From positions 1 to 64,000 of the forward strand of contig JBPWQW010000002.1 in the NCBI GenBank assembly GCA_051814705.1: a stretch of DNA of 64,000 nt, given 5' to 3'. Origin of the DNA: Geojedonia sp051814705 (lineage in GTDB: Bacteria > Bacteroidota > Bacteroidia > Flavobacteriales > Flavobacteriaceae). The notes under the pieces were generated by a model. It saw only the letters and a list, made by a program, of their open reading frames with translations, had not been told where the DNA came from and did not search any database. Shown here in pieces: positions 25,446-34,053 of this stretch. The position numbers and the translations under genes were made by a program. Numbering within the stretch: the first letter of the stretch is position 1; each line of letters starts with the position of its first letter.

Positions 25446-27117
25446 TTAATTTTAGTGTTGTTTGAAATACTATAGCCATTGCCATAACTAAAACACAGCC
25501 TAAAACATTTAGCCATAAATAGGGCATCCAATCCAGATACCATACCATGATTATTAAAATTTGGGTGATAATGGCAGCAATAAATACAGCATGTCCTTTT
25601 ACAAATTTGATAAAGAATGCTAACAAGAAAATTCCAAGAACGTTGCCATAAAATATGGATCCGATGATATTGACCAACTGGATTAAATTATCGGCTAGAT
25701 AGGCTAAACATGCAATACAAATGGCAAGAATTCCCCAACCCAAAGTAAACCATTTGGTCGCTTTAACATAATGCATATCGTCTTCTTCCTTCCTATGGTT
25801 TCGTTTATATAAATCGAGGGCTGTTGTAGAGGCCAAAGCATTTAATTCGCTTGCAGTGCTGGACATGGCTGCGCTTAAAATAACTGCAAGTAGCAAACCT
25901 ATTAAACCACGTGGTAAATTGTTCAAAATAAAGTGGATAAACACGTAATCTTTGTCGTTAATTTCAACAGGCATCAATTTTTCGTCTGCAGCCTTTTGAA
26001 TTAATGTTTTGGCAGCTTCCCGATTTTCGCTATCAGCCACATTAGCCAGTTTAATAGACTCAATATATTTTTCGTCTTTGGTGTCAACATAGTTATTGAT
26101 GACCAATTGCTTATCAGTAAATATTCTAGCTTGCTTGTCTTGTAAGTCCTTATAGTCGTCAGCATAGTTAGAGTTTAAAATTGTTTTTTCGGCTGCGGGA
26201 TTAAAATTGACAGGAGAAGCGTTAAACTGATAAAATACAAACACCATAACCCCAACCAATAGAATAAAAAACTGCATAGGGACTTTTAATAAACCATTAA
26301 AGATAAGCCCCATTTGCATTTCTTTTACAGACTTTCCCGATAAATAACGCTGTACTTGGCTTTGGTCCGTCCCAAAATAGGAGAGGGCTAAAAAAGTACC
26401 TCCAATTAATCCACTCCAAACAGTGTAGCGGTTGTCTAAATCAAAAGAAAAATCTAGAATATCCATTTTTCCACTGGCACTAGCAATTTCCAAAGCTTTG
26501 CTAAACGTGATGTTTTCGGGGAGATAACTTATAATTAGGAAGAAGGCGACAAACATTCCTGTAAAAATCACAGCCATTTGATGTTTTTGGGTCATACTTA
26601 CTGCTTTGGTGCCCCCTGAAACGGTGTAAATTATGACTAAAATGCCTATAATAATGTTTAGATAAATGAGGTTCCAACCCAGAACCACCGATAGAATAAT
26701 AGCTGGAGCAAAAATAGTAATACCCGCTGAAAGGCCCCGTTGGATCAAAAATAGGATCGCCGTGAGGCTTCGGGTTTTTAAATCAAATCTGTTTTCCAAA
26801 AACTCATAAGCCGTATAGACTTTTAAACGATGGTAAATAGGAATAAATACCGCGCATATGATGATCATTGCCAGTGGTAGACCAAAGTAAAATTGGACAA
26901 ATCCCATCCCGTCATGAAAAGCTTGACCGGGCGTTGATAGAAAAGTAATGGCACTGGCTTGGGTTGCCATTACAGACAGCCCCACGGTCCACCATCTAGA
27001 GCTGTTGCCACCGCGCACATAATCTTGCACGTTTTGGCTGCCTCTGGTTTTCCAGGTGCCGTAACCCACAATGGTCAATAAGGTTCCTATTAGTACAATC
27101 CAATCGAGTGTTTGCAT
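25429..27117 (-). CDS. Sodium:solute symporter (SSS family)
   Basis: A 562-residue transporter with 13 or so membrane segments. SSS signatures include the N-terminal WTVGLSVMATQASAITFLSTPGQAF (sodium-site helix), GGTKAVSMTQKHQM and SAAMSSTASELNALAS. Residues about 280-375 contain a charged extramembrane insertion (NFNPAAEKTIL to KLMPVEIND). Members import sugars, inositol, sialic acid or amino acids with sodium. It begins three bases after the 37-residue membrane peptide gene and is followed by the Gfo/Idh oxidoreductase, so a sugar acid or amino sugar is a plausible cargo. Confidence 0.85.
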   Translation of the reverse strand: MQTLDWIVLIGTLLTIVGYGTWKTRGSQNVQDYVRGGNSSRWWTVGLSVMATQASAITFLSTPGQAFHDGMGFVQFYFGLPLAMIIICAVFIPIYHRLKVYTAYEFLENRFDLKTRSLTAILFLIQRGLSAGITIFAPAIILSVVLGWNLIYLNIIIGILVIIYTVSGGTKAVSMTQKHQMAVIFTGMFVAFFLIISYLPENITFSKALEIASASGKMDILDFSFDLDNRYTVWSGLIGGTFLALSYFGTDQSQVQRYLSGKSVKEMQMGLIFNGLLKVPMQFFILLVGVMVFVFYQFNASPVNFNPAAEKTILNSNYADDYKDLQDKQARIFTDKQLVINNYVDTKDEKYIESIKLANVADSENREAAKTLIQKAADEKLMPVEINDKDYVFIHFILNNLPRGLIGLLLAVILSAAMSSTASELNALASTTALDLYKRNHRKEEDDMHYVKATKWFTLGWGILAICIACLAYLADNLIQLVNIIGSIFYGNVLGIFLLAFFIKFVKGHAVFIAAIITQILIIMVWYLDWMPYLWLNVLGCVLVMAMAIVFQTTLKLNGRSS

Positions 27118-27120
27118 AAC

Positions 27121-27234
27121 TTAAAAGGATTTCATGATGATGTAAAACAAAACAACGTAAATGATGTTTGCAATTAATACTAAGGAATATAATTTTAACC
27201 AGGGCTGTTTTTGTGGTGTACTATCGCTTATCAT
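27121..27234 (-). CDS. 37-residue single-span membrane peptide
   Basis: A short reading frame on the minus strand, MISDSTPQKQPWLKLYSLV to IIMKSF, was found by eye. It has a polar head, one hydrophobic span (LYSLVLIANIIYVVLFYIIM) and a basic tail. Its ATG overlaps the stop codon of the PIG-L gene by one base (TAATG) and its stop lies three bases before the symporter ATG. This tight packing suggests a translated gene rather than filler; it could be a small accessory subunit of the symporter, as known for other SSS carriers with small partner proteins. Function is inferred from position only. Confidence 0.6.
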   Translation of the reverse strand: MISDSTPQKQPWLKLYSLVLIANIIYVVLFYIIMKSF

Positions 27235-29762
27235 TAATCTGAAAGTTTTTCTGACGTGTTAATATTGTCTTTTCCAATAGAAAGCATATTAGCAAATAGG
27301 CGATAAGCCCCTGAAACGCCTTCAGGAAATTCCCTGAAGAAGCTAAGTCCAGTATAAATATAATGCCCTTTGCCATACTTGGCGACCAACAAACTGCCAT
27401 CTTTTGGAGTTTCGTCTTTGTCGTTCATGGATAGGATTGGAGTAAATTCACTAGACCATTGATCTGGAAAATAAAGACCACGCTCCTGTGTCCAGCCTTC
27501 AAAATCTTTTTGCGTGATTTTATTGGGATAATTTAAGAGAGGGTGCTGCGGATTTAAAAATCGTACTTCGGCATCTTCTTCAGTTACCCGATCTCGAGAG
27601 ATTTTTAAATCGTATGGAGCAAGTTCATCGACTTTTAATTGAAAATTGGTATTGTATTGTACAATTAAATTACCGCCTTTAGCTACAAAATCAAAGAGTT
27701 GCTGTTGCTTAAATTTAAGTGCATCAACCGTATTGTAAGCCCGAACACCCACCACAATGGCATCAAATCGGCTAAGTACTTCTGGGTTGATATCCTCGGG
27801 TTTAATGACGACCACATTGTACCCAATTTGTTTTAAACTTTCGGGCTCTGTGTCGCCAGCACCTTCAATATATCCAATATTTTCTCCTTTTTTCTGAATA
27901 TCCAATCGCACAACTTTACTTTCACTGGGTAGTAAAACGGTTTGTTGGGGAATGTGGTCATAATGGATTTCAATGAGCTCTTTAGTATAAACCTGATCTC
28001 CAACATGGATCATAGGTGTAATGAGACCTTCACTTTGATTTTTTGGCGGAATTACGGTAAACACTACTATTTGTTCCTGACCGGTATTGGCGATAGACAC
28101 TTTTTGTTTTTCGGGAAACACGCTCCAATCTTTAGGATGCACTAGATTTACATAGCCGTCAAGATTATCCCTTCCAGCTCGAACAACAACAGGAATTTCC
28201 TTTGGTTGGTCATTTTCAAAAATGATGACTTTTTCGGCCACTTTTGCTGAAACTTCAGGAATAATTTCAAAAGGTTTATAGACTTCACCTTTTACAGGGT
28301 CGTTGGTTTTGTAAACTACTGGCTTTTCAAATCCTATGGAATATCCATCAAATGAAATGACAAACTGGGCATTTAGAGCCTTGTTACTTTCGGGTTGGCC
28401 AATTAAGTTTTCATCTGTTACTGTATACATTCCTAAGGTACCTTTTTCTGTTAACCAATATGGACTGGAAAATGATTTGTTAGAAGGGATGGTAATCATC
28501 AAGTCGTAAGTATGGTTAACATTTTGTTTGAGATCCTCGTTAGGGTTTAGGATGTTTTTTAAGGACGGGATGCCGACACTTACTAATTTTAAATTAGTGT
28601 GACTTCTGTTAATGGCTTCAATTTTTAACTTCACCGTATCATTTCGAGTCGCGAGATTGGTTTCAGCAACAACTTCTAAATACAAACCGGCGCAAGCAGC
28701 GATAATGTTTTTAAGGTCTTCAGATTTTATGGTTTTCCAATGTGTGTTTTCTAAATTCTGAATAAGCTGATAAGCTTTAATAAGTTGAGGAATGGATGCT
28801 GAAGGGTTTTTAAAATCGAAATCGAGCTCGACTTGATGAAGCACCTCACCAATAGGTTTGCCTCCTTTTAAGCGGTTCCAAGAGGTGTCTATGCCATCAA
28901 AAACATTGGTTTTATCTTGCGGAATCTCACCTTTTAAAAGCTCTAGATATTCCAGTTCTTCTCCACGAGATCCTGAGCTGCCAAAACCTTGCGATTTATG
29001 GGAGCTTCTGCTCAACGCCGCAATTTCAGCATTACTTAATCCGCTAGAAGGATAGTACACTCCAGTATCAAAACTCAACAAGTTGGTTTTATCGGCAGCA
29101 TCAAATTTTTCCTGACTGCCATAAAACCACCAGCTGGTATTAAAAAGCAAGCGTTTAGGTTGCCAAAGGCTCGTTTGTTTTAGTTGATTGGGAAAGGCGG
29201 AAGGATTGTTGGTCAAATCAAAAGCTTCCACACTTAACATGGCCGAACTGGTGTGATGCCCATGTGTGGTTCCGGGGGTTCTATAATCAAACCTATTGAT
29301 GATCACATCAGGTTGAAATTGCCGAATGGCCAGAACAACATCACTCAACACCTCCTCTTTGTTCCAAATAGAAAGTGTTTCTTCAGGGCTTTTGGAATAT
29401 CCAAAATCGTTGGCTCTGGTGAAGCGTTGTTCGCCGCCATCAATACGTCGTGCCGCCAATAATTCTTCAGTACGGATCACGCCCAATAGTTCTCGAATCT
29501 CAGGGCCGATTAAGTTTTGTCCACCATCGCCACGCGTCATTGACAAATAGGCCGTACGCGCCTTGACTTCGTTTGAAAAATAGGAAATCAATCGAGTGTT
29601 TTCATCGTCTGGATGCGCGCCAACATATAAAACCGAACCTAAAAAGTTGAGTTTTTTTATGGATTCAAAAATCTCTGAACTGTTAGGTTTTTTAGGTTGT
29701 TGTGCGATAAGAAGCGTGGATGTAAATACAAATAGAATAAAAAAATGAAATGCTTTTTGCAT
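27234..29762 (-). CDS. Large secreted PIG-L family protein
   Basis: An 842-residue protein with a signal peptide (MQKAFHFFILFVFTSTLLIAQ). Residues about 40-230 are a PIG-L domain: zinc motif AHPDDENTRL at 49-58 and TTHGHHTSS near 170. The central region is beta-rich and of unknown fold, and the last 200 residues include a Rossmann-like segment (VVIKPEDINPEVLSRFDAIVV) similar to a GATase-like domain. Such fusions occur in sugar-utilisation operons of Bacteroidota. The substrate is unknown; the enzyme probably deacetylates an N-acetylated sugar outside the inner membrane. It heads the operon with a membrane peptide, symporter and oxidoreductase. Confidence 0.82.
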   Translation of the reverse strand: MQKAFHFFILFVFTSTLLIAQQPKKPNSSEIFESIKKLNFLGSVLYVGAHPDDENTRLISYFSNEVKARTAYLSMTRGDGGQNLIGPEIRELLGVIRTEELLAARRIDGGEQRFTRANDFGYSKSPEETLSIWNKEEVLSDVVLAIRQFQPDVIINRFDYRTPGTTHGHHTSSAMLSVEAFDLTNNPSAFPNQLKQTSLWQPKRLLFNTSWWFYGSQEKFDAADKTNLLSFDTGVYYPSSGLSNAEIAALSRSSHKSQGFGSSGSRGEELEYLELLKGEIPQDKTNVFDGIDTSWNRLKGGKPIGEVLHQVELDFDFKNPSASIPQLIKAYQLIQNLENTHWKTIKSEDLKNIIAACAGLYLEVVAETNLATRNDTVKLKIEAINRSHTNLKLVSVGIPSLKNILNPNEDLKQNVNHTYDLMITIPSNKSFSSPYWLTEKGTLGMYTVTDENLIGQPESNKALNAQFVISFDGYSIGFEKPVVYKTNDPVKGEVYKPFEIIPEVSAKVAEKVIIFENDQPKEIPVVVRAGRDNLDGYVNLVHPKDWSVFPEKQKVSIANTGQEQIVVFTVIPPKNQSEGLITPMIHVGDQVYTKELIEIHYDHIPQQTVLLPSESKVVRLDIQKKGENIGYIEGAGDTEPESLKQIGYNVVVIKPEDINPEVLSRFDAIVVGVRAYNTVDALKFKQQQLFDFVAKGGNLIVQYNTNFQLKVDELAPYDLKISRDRVTEEDAEVRFLNPQHPLLNYPNKITQKDFEGWTQERGLYFPDQWSSEFTPILSMNDKDETPKDGSLLVAKYGKGHYIYTGLSFFREFPEGVSGAYRLFANMLSIGKDNINTSEKLSD

Positions 29763-29784
29763 AGTAAATTTAGTTTGACAGAAT

Positions 29785-29792
29785 CAAATATA
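29785..29792 (-). promoter_or_regulatory. -7 element (TATATTTG) of the PIG-L operon
   Basis: Minus-strand TATATTTG matches TAnnTTTG exactly, 22 bases ahead of the PIG-L start codon. No TTG lies at the correct -33 spacing; a TTG is found only seven bases upstream of the element. Confidence 0.4.
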
Positions 29793-29841
29793 TGAAAGTC
29801 AAGTAGCCTTTTGGCTGCATTTAAAGTTTCTTTAACGTTGA

Positions 29842-30378
29842 TTAGATTAAATCTGTACCGTCATCAAATTCTTCAATAGCGTCTTTTTGAACCAAAGTCA
29901 CGGCCCTTTGAAGCATAAGGTTGTTTGGATAGGTTACCAAATTACCATTGTCCAACCTTAAATGCAATTGAAAAGCTCTAATATCTTCAATGATGGCTTC
30001 GATGGGAAAGTCCTTATCATGGATTTCAATTTTATCACCTACTTTATATGGGAATGAAAAAAACATGATGATTCCAGAAGTGATATTGCTTAAAATAGAC
30101 CAAATGGCAAATAAACCTATACCAATTACCGCAAATACCGAAGAAAATACCAAGGCCAAATCTTTTGCTTGCGCACCAAATACAAAGGATTCGATAAGTA
30201 TAGCAATTAGAAAAAGACTAACAGTCATATAGCGGGAAATTAATTTAATCCGCGCATCGTTTATACCACTTTTACGGCCTATCTTTCTAATTAAAGTGTG
30301 ACTTATGAATCGTACTATTACCAAAAACAGAAATACAAATCCTGTAATGATCAGTTCGGTATGAAAGGCTTCAAGCAT
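29842..30378 (-). CDS. Small-conductance mechanosensitive channel (MscS-like)
   Basis: A 178-residue MscS-family protein. Three or four hydrophobic segments are followed by the beta domain with FFSFPYKVGDKIEIHDKDFPIEAIIEDIRAFQLHLRLDNGNLVTYPNNLMLQRAV, the family signature. Length is short, so the C-terminal cytosolic cage is missing or minimal. It relieves turgor by opening under membrane tension. It is the last gene of a block with maf and the prenyltransferase, 72 bases after maf. Confidence 0.85.
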   Translation of the reverse strand: MLEAFHTELIITGFVFLFLVIVRFISHTLIRKIGRKSGINDARIKLISRYMTVSLFLIAILIESFVFGAQAKDLALVFSSVFAVIGIGLFAIWSILSNITSGIIMFFSFPYKVGDKIEIHDKDFPIEAIIEDIRAFQLHLRLDNGNLVTYPNNLMLQRAVTLVQKDAIEEFDDGTDLI

Positions 30379-30450
30379 TTAAAAAGTGATTAAAAATTAT
30401 GATTGTAAAGATAGCATACAAAACTAAGAAGCCCTAGTCAGTTTAATATT

Positions 30451-31041
30451 TTATTCACAAATAAAGCTATTGATTGTTTTATAAACTAAATGCGTAGGTA
30501 ATCCCATAACATTAAAATAAGAGCCTTCAATATGGGTGATGCCTATTTTGCCAATCCACTCCTGAATACCGTAAGCTCCAGCTTTATCGAAAGGCTTAAA
30601 GGTGTTGATATAAAAATGTATTTCAGGATCGCTCAGCTCTTTAAAAGTGACTTTTGTGGTAGCGTTTACCGTTTTTTGAAATTTTGGGGTGGTAAAACAA
30701 ACCGAAGTGATTACATCATGTGTTGTATGGCTCATAGATTTTAGCATCTGAAAAGCCTCGGATGCATTTTTAGGTTTTCCCAAAGCTTTATTTTCGTGCC
30801 AAACGATGGTGTCACTGGTGATGAGAATATCATGATCTAAAAGCTCATCCTTAAAAGGAATAGCTTTAAGCTGAGCCAAATAATCGCTGATTTCAAAATG
30901 GCGTAGACGATCGGGAAATTCTTCGATTACCGGTTTCAAACGAATCTCAAAGTCCAAGCCCAAATCCTTAAAAAATTGCTGTCTTCTAGGTGAACCTGAA
31001 GCTAAAATGATTCGATATTTTGATAGATTTTCGTGAAACAT
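30451..31041 (-). CDS. maf: Maf family nucleoside triphosphate pyrophosphatase
   Basis: A 196-residue Maf protein. It shows the N-terminal ILASGSPRRQQFFKDLGL, the central ITSDTIVWHENKALGKPKNASEAFQML and the C-terminal DKAGAYGIQEWIG and FNVMGLPTHLVY. These enzymes hydrolyse dTTP, UTP or modified NTPs to prevent misincorporation. Its ATG overlaps the prenyltransferase stop by one base, so the two are translationally coupled. Confidence 0.92.
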   Translation of the reverse strand: MFHENLSKYRIILASGSPRRQQFFKDLGLDFEIRLKPVIEEFPDRLRHFEISDYLAQLKAIPFKDELLDHDILITSDTIVWHENKALGKPKNASEAFQMLKSMSHTTHDVITSVCFTTPKFQKTVNATTKVTFKELSDPEIHFYINTFKPFDKAGAYGIQEWIGKIGITHIEGSYFNVMGLPTHLVYKTINSFICE

Positions 31042-31958
31042 TATGAAATTAAAATAAAAGGGTAAAGTAGCAGTGACAGCATCCCAAAAAACATGATCAA
31101 TTTTAAAACACTACTGATATGATGAAAGTCACTTTTTGTTTCGGCATTAAACGATTTGATGACGATGTAAATTAATGGGGCTATTATAAATATTAAAAAA
31201 AAGCCAATGGCGATAGGTTGTTTATAAAGATAGGTCGCCATATAATACACAACCGCTAAAAGAGGGATAAGCGATGCGGCAAAAAGAACTTTAGAAGCCC
31301 GTTCCCTGCCGATTGCAATGGGTAAAGTATTCATTCCTGCTTTATAATCGCCATCAATATCTTCGATATCTTTAGCAAATTCCCTTACTAAATTGATCAA
31401 AAAAGCAAAAAGTGCATAATCCAAAATAATTTTAAAAAATACAAGTTGTGTGGCTTGGTTTTGGGTAGTGATTGCTGGCAATAATTCAAACAATCCTACA
31501 ATGATAATACTTAAGGCAACTAAAACGGAAATGACAATATTTCCAATTAAAAGCACCCGTTTAAGATAAGATGCATACACATAAAGGAGGGCAGAGATGA
31601 TAACAAATATGGCAAAAAGTCCATTTTTTTCTACTAAATTGGACAAGTAAAACCCAATACCAACTCCAATACTATTACATATAATAAATAAATTGTTCGC
31701 CTTTTTTTCTGTAATGGTTTTACCAACAATCACTTTGTGCGGTTTATTGATCTTGTCAGTTTTTATATCATAAATATCGTTGATGATATTTCCAGCCGCC
31801 GCAATACATAACGTTGCTAAAACAAGAAGCGAAAAACCCAAGCCATTAAAAGTTGTGATAACCCCAAAAGGTTCTAACAAAGCATATTTGATGAGCACTT
31901 GCACTAAAGCAATCATCATTAGGTTTTTCCAACGGATGAGGTTTAAAATGCTGCGCAT
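31041..31958 (-). CDS. UbiA-type prenyltransferase (GGGP geranylgeranyltransferase-like)
   Basis: A 305-residue membrane protein of about nine segments. Two Asp-rich motifs, NDIYDIKTDKINKP (near 61) and VREFAKDIEDIDGDYKAGMNTLP (near 190), bind the prenyl diphosphate through magnesium. This subgroup is annotated in Bacteroidota as geranylgeranylglycerol-phosphate geranylgeranyltransferase, the enzyme that makes archaeal-type ether lipid backbones; the real product in this phylum is not established. It is coupled to maf and lies 78 bases after the KdsC-like gene. Confidence 0.8.
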   Translation of the reverse strand: MRSILNLIRWKNLMMIALVQVLIKYALLEPFGVITTFNGLGFSLLVLATLCIAAAGNIINDIYDIKTDKINKPHKVIVGKTITEKKANNLFIICNSIGVGIGFYLSNLVEKNGLFAIFVIISALLYVYASYLKRVLLIGNIVISVLVALSIIIVGLFELLPAITTQNQATQLVFFKIILDYALFAFLINLVREFAKDIEDIDGDYKAGMNTLPIAIGRERASKVLFAASLIPLLAVVYYMATYLYKQPIAIGFFLIFIIAPLIYIVIKSFNAETKSDFHHISSVLKLIMFFGMLSLLLYPFILIS

Positions 31959-32036
31959 TTTTAGTTTAGAGTTAATATTTTAAAACGTTTAAAAACCTTT
32001 TGTTCGATTCTAGCAACTGAACACTGAACACTAAAA

Positions 32037-32567
32037 TCAGTCATGCTTTGCATCGTAATGTCCATTCCATTTGCCCTGTACTTTTAAAACTTGTTCAATA
32101 ACATCCCTAACGGCACCTTTGCCACCATTTTTATGGGATACATATTTTGAAATCACTTTTATTTCCTGAACAGCATCCTGTGGGCAACAGGGTAAGCCAA
32201 CCATTTTCATCACTGGATAATCAGGAATATCATCACCCATATAGAGGACATTTTCAGACTTTATGTTGTATATATCCAAGTACTCTTCAAATTGTTCTAT
32301 TTTATTATGGGCACCAAGGTAAATATCTGTAATTCCCAAGCCTTTTAATCTCACTCTCACGCCTTCATTGGTTCCGCCAGAAATAACACAAACATGATAC
32401 CCGGCATCAACGGCTGTTTTGAGAGCAAAACCATCTTTGATGTGCATGGTTCTTAATAATTCGCCCGATGTTGTTAGGGTTACAGTTCCATCAGTTAGTA
32501 CGCCATCGACGTCAAAAATAAAAGTAGTAATATGATTTAGATATTCTTTATAACTTTTGTCTTCCAT
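32037..32567 (-). CDS. KdsC-like HAD phosphatase
   Basis: A 176-residue HAD-superfamily enzyme of the KdsC (C0, capless) group. Motif I is FIFDVDGVLTDGT at 17-29; motif II/III residues appear in VISGGTNEGVRVR and MGDDIPDYPVMKMVGLPCC. KdsC removes phosphate from KDO 8-phosphate in lipopolysaccharide synthesis; no KdsA or KdsB is in view, so the substrate is probable, not certain. Its start lies within the DUF2520 gene (20-base overlap). Confidence 0.83.
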   Translation of the reverse strand: MEDKSYKEYLNHITTFIFDVDGVLTDGTVTLTTSGELLRTMHIKDGFALKTAVDAGYHVCVISGGTNEGVRVRLKGLGITDIYLGAHNKIEQFEEYLDIYNIKSENVLYMGDDIPDYPVMKMVGLPCCPQDAVQEIKVISKYVSHKNGGKGAVRDVIEQVLKVQGKWNGHYDAKHD

Positions 32568-33315
32568 GTGTTTTTATAATAGAATGGGTTAGAAGTTCAT
32601 AAATCGCTTTATGGTCTTGGTTCTCAATACGTTTTAAATGTTTTTTAATGGTTTTTTTATCGTTGCGTTTTGCAGGTCCAGTTTGAGCTAAATAAGGTGA
32701 TAAGGTCTGCACTTTTTTTGCCGTTTCCAAAATCAATGGCTTTAATACATCAAAATTGATCCCCTTGGCATCACTAATTTCATGTGCAATTCGATACAAT
32801 TGATTGGTAAAATTATTTACATAAACCGCTGAAAGATGAAGTATCTCGCGCTGTTCGGTGTTGATTTTATAATACGGACTTCCAATGGATTCTGCAAGAT
32901 CTTTTAAAAATTGTAAATCTTGTTTTTCCAAAGCCTCAATACAAAAAGGGACATTTTTGAAATCAATTTCAGAATCTCTTGAAAAGGTTTGAAGTGGATA
33001 GAAAACTCCTCGTCTGTTTTTTTTGTCCAAATCATGAATACCTACACTCCCAGAAGTGTGGACTACTAATTTATTTTGAAAAGGAAGTCGTGATGACAGG
33101 CCTGGAATGGCATCATCGCTTATGGCCAAAATATAGACATCGGCATCGACCAATTTGGATATGTCACTGGTAATCGAGAACTTGTTTTTAAAGGATTCGA
33201 TACGTTTTAAATCCCTATTAAACCATTGCGTTACAGTAACTTTATTAGTTTTTTTGAATGCATCAAATAAATGTGAAGCAACATTGCCTGCGCCAAGAAT
33301 TACAACTGAAATCAT
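32548..33315 (-). CDS. Rossmann-fold / DUF2520 protein
   Basis: A 255-residue protein. The N-terminal Rossmann part (VVILGAGNVASHLFDAF, KLVDADVYILAISDDAI, VVHTSGSVGI) is followed by the DUF2520 helical domain from about 130 (CIEALEKQDLQFLKDLAESIGS, HLSAVYVNNFTNQLYRIAHEI). It resembles short dehydrogenases of the 6PGDH/ProC type, but no substrate is known. The KdsC gene overlaps its 3' end by 20 bases, and both head a conserved flavobacterial block of DUF2520, KdsC, prenyltransferase and Maf. Confidence 0.87.
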   Translation of the reverse strand: MISVVILGAGNVASHLFDAFKKTNKVTVTQWFNRDLKRIESFKNKFSITSDISKLVDADVYILAISDDAIPGLSSRLPFQNKLVVHTSGSVGIHDLDKKNRRGVFYPLQTFSRDSEIDFKNVPFCIEALEKQDLQFLKDLAESIGSPYYKINTEQREILHLSAVYVNNFTNQLYRIAHEISDAKGINFDVLKPLILETAKKVQTLSPYLAQTGPAKRNDKKTIKKHLKRIENQDHKAIYELLTHSIIKTHGRQKL

Positions 33316-33369
33316 AGCACAAAAATAAGCATATAATTTTTTTCAAATACTTAAAAGCGTTTTAAAACA

Positions 33370-33753
33370 TTAAGAAGCACAAGAAATAGTTAAGGTATGG
33401 GAATGGCTTTGAACAATTGTTGAGTTTATGCCAACTTGCATGTTGCTTTTTAAGGTATTAAATTGAGCCGCAGTAACGGTAACGGCATGGTCATGGTCTG
33501 CCGAACCTTCGATGCTGTAGGTTTTATCAACACCCGCATTAATATCTGCGACAGAAACCGTCAAAGCATGTCCATGATTACCACTAATGGCAATATTGGT
33601 TCCGTTTTGCAAACAGTTTCCACTAGGATTCGGATTCGGATTTGGATTGCCACTAGGACCATCTTCAGAACTGGAACAGCTTACAATACTATAAGCGGGA
33701 ATGGCCAATAAAAGTGCACCAACTGTTTTTTGGATAAACGTTTTTCTTTTCAT
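33370..33753 (-). CDS. His-rich lipoprotein with HxH repeats
   Basis: A 127-residue protein. A signal sequence with a basic KRKTFIQK start leads to a lipobox ending in Ser-Cys at about residue 26. An Asn-Pro-Gly linker (about 34-44) precedes a beta-type domain with three copies of a motif around His-x-His (HGHALTVS, HDHAVTVT, HSHTLTIS) spaced by about 32 residues. HxH pairs in such a repeat can bind metal ions, and the layout resembles other cupin-like or beta-roll export proteins. Function unknown. The gene ends 54 bases before the DUF2520 gene start. Confidence 0.6.
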   Translation of the reverse strand: MKRKTFIQKTVGALLLAIPAYSIVSCSSSEDGPSGNPNPNPNPSGNCLQNGTNIAISGNHGHALTVSVADINAGVDKTYSIEGSADHDHAVTVTAAQFNTLKSNMQVGINSTIVQSHSHTLTISCAS

Positions 33754-34053
33754 TTCTAATTTTTTTAAAGGTTAGACTTAAGTGAATGCTTTTTTTAGAT
33801 ATAACAATCTACCTAGTTAAATTCCTTAAAAAGAAGGTGTTAAATTTGTAATTTTTAAAGGGACAACACAAAATAGCTTGTGTTATAAGATGGCAAGGGT
33901 AGAGTTTAGAACTTTGTTTTTCAGTTTTAAAGATTCATAAAAATGAACTGTGATAACAAAGCTCTATGTTTTTTTAGTTTCGATTGTAAGTGGGTTGCAT
34001 CATGGTCATGGTTCAATAGGAATCCAGAATAAAACGGTTAAAAAGTTGGGCGT
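33754..34053. other. Intergenic region upstream of the His-rich lipoprotein gene
   Basis: Nothing gene-like is seen in 300 AT-rich bases. A perfect 7-bp hairpin, AACACAA/TTGTGTT with loop AATAGC, lies at 33865-33884 but has no T-run on either strand. The region must contain the lipoprotein promoter and the 3' end of the Crp/Fnr transcript. Confidence 0.4.

Noticed and set aside
33865..33884. A 7-bp hairpin in the gap after the Crp/Fnr gene
   Set aside because: No T-run and no clear partner gene; listed only as part of the intergenic region.
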